A stretch of 64,000 bases of DNA, taken from positions 8,461,001 through 8,525,000 of the forward strand of contig NZ_CP108054.1 of NCBI RefSeq assembly GCF_036173125.1. Direction: 5' to 3'. The position numbers were made by a program, and so were the translations under genes. This DNA is from Streptomyces sp. NBC_00286. GTDB lineage: Bacteria > Actinomycetota > Actinomycetes > Streptomycetales > Streptomycetaceae. Under the pieces are notes generated by a model, which was given only the letters and a program-made list of their open reading frames with translations, was not told where the DNA came from and ran no database searches. Positions 62,072-64,000 of this stretch are shown piece by piece (positions within the stretch are counted from its first letter, which is position 1; each line of letters begins with the position of its first letter).

Positions 62072-62671
62072 ATGAGTCAGACACCGGTCAAGGCAGGCGG
62101 TACGCCACGGGAGTCCGGGTTCGCCGAGCGGTTCGGCCTCTTCGCCGAGTGTTTGCTCACCGGAGTGTGGATCGCACTGGCCTCGCTGCCCCTGGTCACG
62201 TACCCCGCCGCGTTCGCCGCCGGAGCGCGGCATCTGCGGCGGCGTACGGAGCATCAGGGCGGCGGCTGGCGGGAGTTCGTCGCCGATTTCCGGGCGGCCG
62301 TGCGCCGCGGTTGGCGCGTCGGCGTCGCCGGCTGGGTCGCGGCCTTCGCGGTCTGGGTGGATGTGCAGGCCGTACGGGCCGGAATCCCCGGCGGGCCGCT
62401 CGTCGGCGCCGTCGGGCTGTTCGCCCTGTTCGGACTGGTCGTCGCCGGGATGCGGGCGGCTGCGGTCTGGGAGCCCGGAGCGTCGTGGCGGGCGCTGCTC
62501 GCGGCGGCCGGGCGTCGTACCGTCCTCGATCCCGCCGGGTCGTTCCTGCTCGTCGGCGGACTGGTCATGGTGGCCTGCTCCGCCTGGTTCGTCGCGCCGC
62601 TGGCGGTCCCCGTCCTGGGGGCCGTCGCGGCGGCAGCCCTCGCCGTGGAGGCGCGCGACCGGCGCCGCTGA
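62072..62671 (+). CDS. YesL/DUF624-like membrane protein
   Basis: The 199-residue protein has five or so hydrophobic segments and the layout of DUF624/YesL proteins, which commonly accompany sugar ABC permeases (LFAECLLTGVWIALASLPLV near the start, then VAGWVAAFAVWVDVQAVRAG). Its role is unknown. ATG 62072 is 8 nt after the permease stop, so it belongs to the operon. Confidence 0.65.
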   Translation: MSQTPVKAGGTPRESGFAERFGLFAECLLTGVWIALASLPLVTYPAAFAAGARHLRRRTEHQGGGWREFVADFRAAVRRGWRVGVAGWVAAFAVWVDVQAVRAGIPGGPLVGAVGLFALFGLVVAGMRAAAVWEPGASWRALLAAAGRRTVLDPAGSFLLVGGLVMVACSAWFVAPLAVPVLGAVAAAALAVEARDRRR

Positions 62672-62766
62672 CCGGCCGCACCTCAAGCAAGGTCGGCGCC
62701 CTTGGCGTCGTACCTCTCTCTGTCATGCCCCTGACTTCCCCGCACGGAAAGGAAAGGCTGCATCTC

Positions 62767-64000
62767 ATGGCTCCCATCCCCCGCAGGTCCCTCCTCAAGG
62801 CCGCCGCAGTCGCCGGCGCCGCCGCCCAGTTCAGCTGGGCTTTGGGTACCCAGAACGCGTCGGCCGCGCCCAGAGCCGAGCCGGGCGACGCCGACCCGGT
62901 GACCCTGGACTGGCTGGAGAAGGGCGGCCTCGGCGCGGCCCCCGGCTCCACCGTGGGCGTGCCCTGGCCGAAGGGCGCGTACGAGAAGGACCAGACGTTC
63001 GCGCTGAAGGACGCCGACGGCAAGGAGGTGCCGGTCCAGTCCTGGCCGATCGGCTACTGGCCGGACGGCTCGCTGAAGTGGACCGCGCACGCGGTCGGAA
63101 CCGGAGTCGGCGCCGGGAAGCTGACGCTCGCCGCCGGTGCGCCCGCGGCCCCCGAGAAGAAGGTCACCGTCGACAAGAGCGGCGGCACCATCGACATATC
63201 GACCGGGGTCATCACCGCGAAGATCGGCAAGAGCGGCTCCACGCTCGTCAAGTCCGTCACCCGCGGCTCCACCGAGATCGCCAAGGACGGCCGGCTCGTA
63301 CTGCTGCGCCAGCCCGAGATCGAGGACGGCGACCAGGGCGCGGAGAAGTACGAGCGGTTCGAGAGCGTCATCGGCGAGGTGGAGGTCGAGCAGGACGGGC
63401 CGGTACGTGCCGTCGTCCGCATCGACGGCAAGCACCGTAAGGGCGGCCGGAGTTGGTTGCCGTTCTCGGTCCGGCTCTACTTCTACGCGGGCGCCGAGTC
63501 GTTCCGCATGGTGCACACCATCACGTTCGACGGGAAGCAGGAGCCCGGCAAGGCGAGCGGCGACTTCATCCGAGGCATTGGTGTGCGCTTCAAGGTGCCG
63601 ATGCGGGACGCCGCGTACGACCGGCACATCCGCATCGGCGGCGAGGGCACCGGTCTGCTGCGCGAGGCGGTCAAGGGCATCACAGGGCTACGGCGCGACC
63701 CGGGGGCGGCCGTGCGGACGGCCCAGTTCGAGGGCAAGAAGCTGCCCGACCCGTCCACCTGGGACCAGCGGGTGACCACCCGGCTGCAATACATCCCCGA
63801 GTGGGGCGACTACACCCTCTCGCAGCTCTCGGCCGACGGCTTCGGCGTCCGCAAGCGCACCAAGAAGGGCCACGGCTGGATTCCCGCAGGCGGCGGCCGA
63901 CGGGCCAGCGGCTTCGGGTACGTCGGCGGCGCGTCTGGCGGATTCGCCTTCGGACTGCGGGACTTCTGGGAGAAGTTCCCCGCCCAGCTCGACATCCGCA
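62767..64000 (+). CDS. Tat-secreted YetA/exo-rhamnogalacturonan-lyase-like protein, C-terminus off the right edge
   Basis: The product begins with a Tat signal (MAPIPRRSLLKAAAVAGAAA ... SAAPRAEP) and continues as a beta-rich enzyme (VTLDWLEKGGLGAAPGSTVG, VPWPKGAYEKDQTFALKDAD, VQSWPIGYWPDGSLKWTAHA, FRMVHTITFDGKQEPGK). These features fit the PcRGLX/YetA family of exo-acting rhamnogalacturonan lyases (polysaccharide lyase 26 type). AAGGAAAGG precedes ATG 62767. The reading frame is open at base 64000. It follows the ABC and YesL-like genes, a combination known from pectin-use loci. Confidence 0.65.
   Translation, partial: MAPIPRRSLLKAAAVAGAAAQFSWALGTQNASAAPRAEPGDADPVTLDWLEKGGLGAAPGSTVGVPWPKGAYEKDQTFALKDADGKEVPVQSWPIGYWPDGSLKWTAHAVGTGVGAGKLTLAAGAPAAPEKKVTVDKSGGTIDISTGVITAKIGKSGSTLVKSVTRGSTEIAKDGRLVLLRQPEIEDGDQGAEKYERFESVIGEVEVEQDGPVRAVVRIDGKHRKGGRSWLPFSVRLYFYAGAESFRMVHTITFDGKQEPGKASGDFIRGIGVRFKVPMRDAAYDRHIRIGGEGTGLLREAVKGITGLRRDPGAAVRTAQFEGKKLPDPSTWDQRVTTRLQYIPEWGDYTLSQLSADGFGVRKRTKKGHGWIPAGGGRRASGFGYVGGASGGFAFGLRDFWEKFPAQLDIR

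Overview
The window is high-GC actinobacterial chromosome and almost certainly Streptomyces. The evidence is the strong third-position GC bias, SsgB (a sporulation protein found in morphologically complex actinomycetes), an argCJBDR-argGH cluster with ARG boxes, many leaderless or GTG starts, and the GC-rich intergenic repeat family typical of the genus. From memory, gene order from ssgB back to argC resembles the core region around SCO1541-SCO1580 of S. coelicolor; I could not check this.

Layout. (1) 1-5.3 kb, minus strand: a truncated secreted clan GH-A glycosidase, a P-loop kinase, a MocR regulator, a solo B3/4-domain protein and a LysE exporter. (2) 5.3-10.4 kb, plus strand: argC, argJ, argB, argD, argR behind an ARG box, followed by a Streptomyces repeat with a local triplication. 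(3) 10.6-14 kb, minus strand: a flavin-based extracytoplasmic electron-transfer locus (ferric-reductase-like membrane flavoprotein, triple FMN-binding protein, ApbE flavin transferase), then a secreted protein with two almost identical domains. (4) 15.4-18.3 kb: argG and argH, separated by a strong hairpin. (5) 18.5-21.7 kb: aldo/keto reductase, then a TetR-MFS efflux operon with a clear palindromic operator. (6) 21.8-28.8 kb: small secreted protein, MoxR-DUF58-VWA chaperone cassette, repeat cluster, HtrA-like protease and a two-component system. (7) 28.9-35.2 kb: PlsC acyltransferase, GDPD, an unusual sigma factor, two GNAT proteins, a membrane-protein pair, and CbiET.

(8) 35.5-41.6 kb: a BluB-CobT fusion with a very long acidic N-terminus, a siroheme/corrin methyltransferase and a TrmH/SpoU methyltransferase. 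(9) 41.6-46.9 kb: a block (CocE/NonD hydrolase, ATP-grasp ligase, GlsB stress membrane protein, topoisomerase IB broken by an in-frame TGA) bounded by a 69-bp direct repeat that carries the last 19 codons of trmH and the end of the kinase gene. It looks like an insertion between two formerly overlapping convergent genes, and it is the most unusual part of the window. (10) 46.9-57.9 kb: a Ser/Thr kinase, small conserved proteins, an APH-like protein, a zinc-ribbon protein, five tRNAs (three tandem Val, Cys, Gly), pabB-pabC, a tandem-GNAT protein, a DsbA-like protein, a CGNR regulator, ssgB, a PGPGW membrane protein and tRNA-Val(CAC). (11) 58-64 kb: a long gene-poor gap, then a carbohydrate ABC operon with LacI-type operators, a YesL-like protein and a truncated YetA/exo-rhamnogalacturonan-lyase-like enzyme.

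How the genes work together: arginine is made from glutamate (argCJBD) and citrulline/aspartate (argGH) under ArgR. CbiET, BluB-CobT and the CobA/CysG-like enzyme supply cobamide and siroheme precursors. PabB and PabC make p-aminobenzoate. HtrA and the two-component system probably form an envelope-stress unit. The ABC operon at the right edge probably imports pectin-derived oligosaccharides for the neighbouring lyase.
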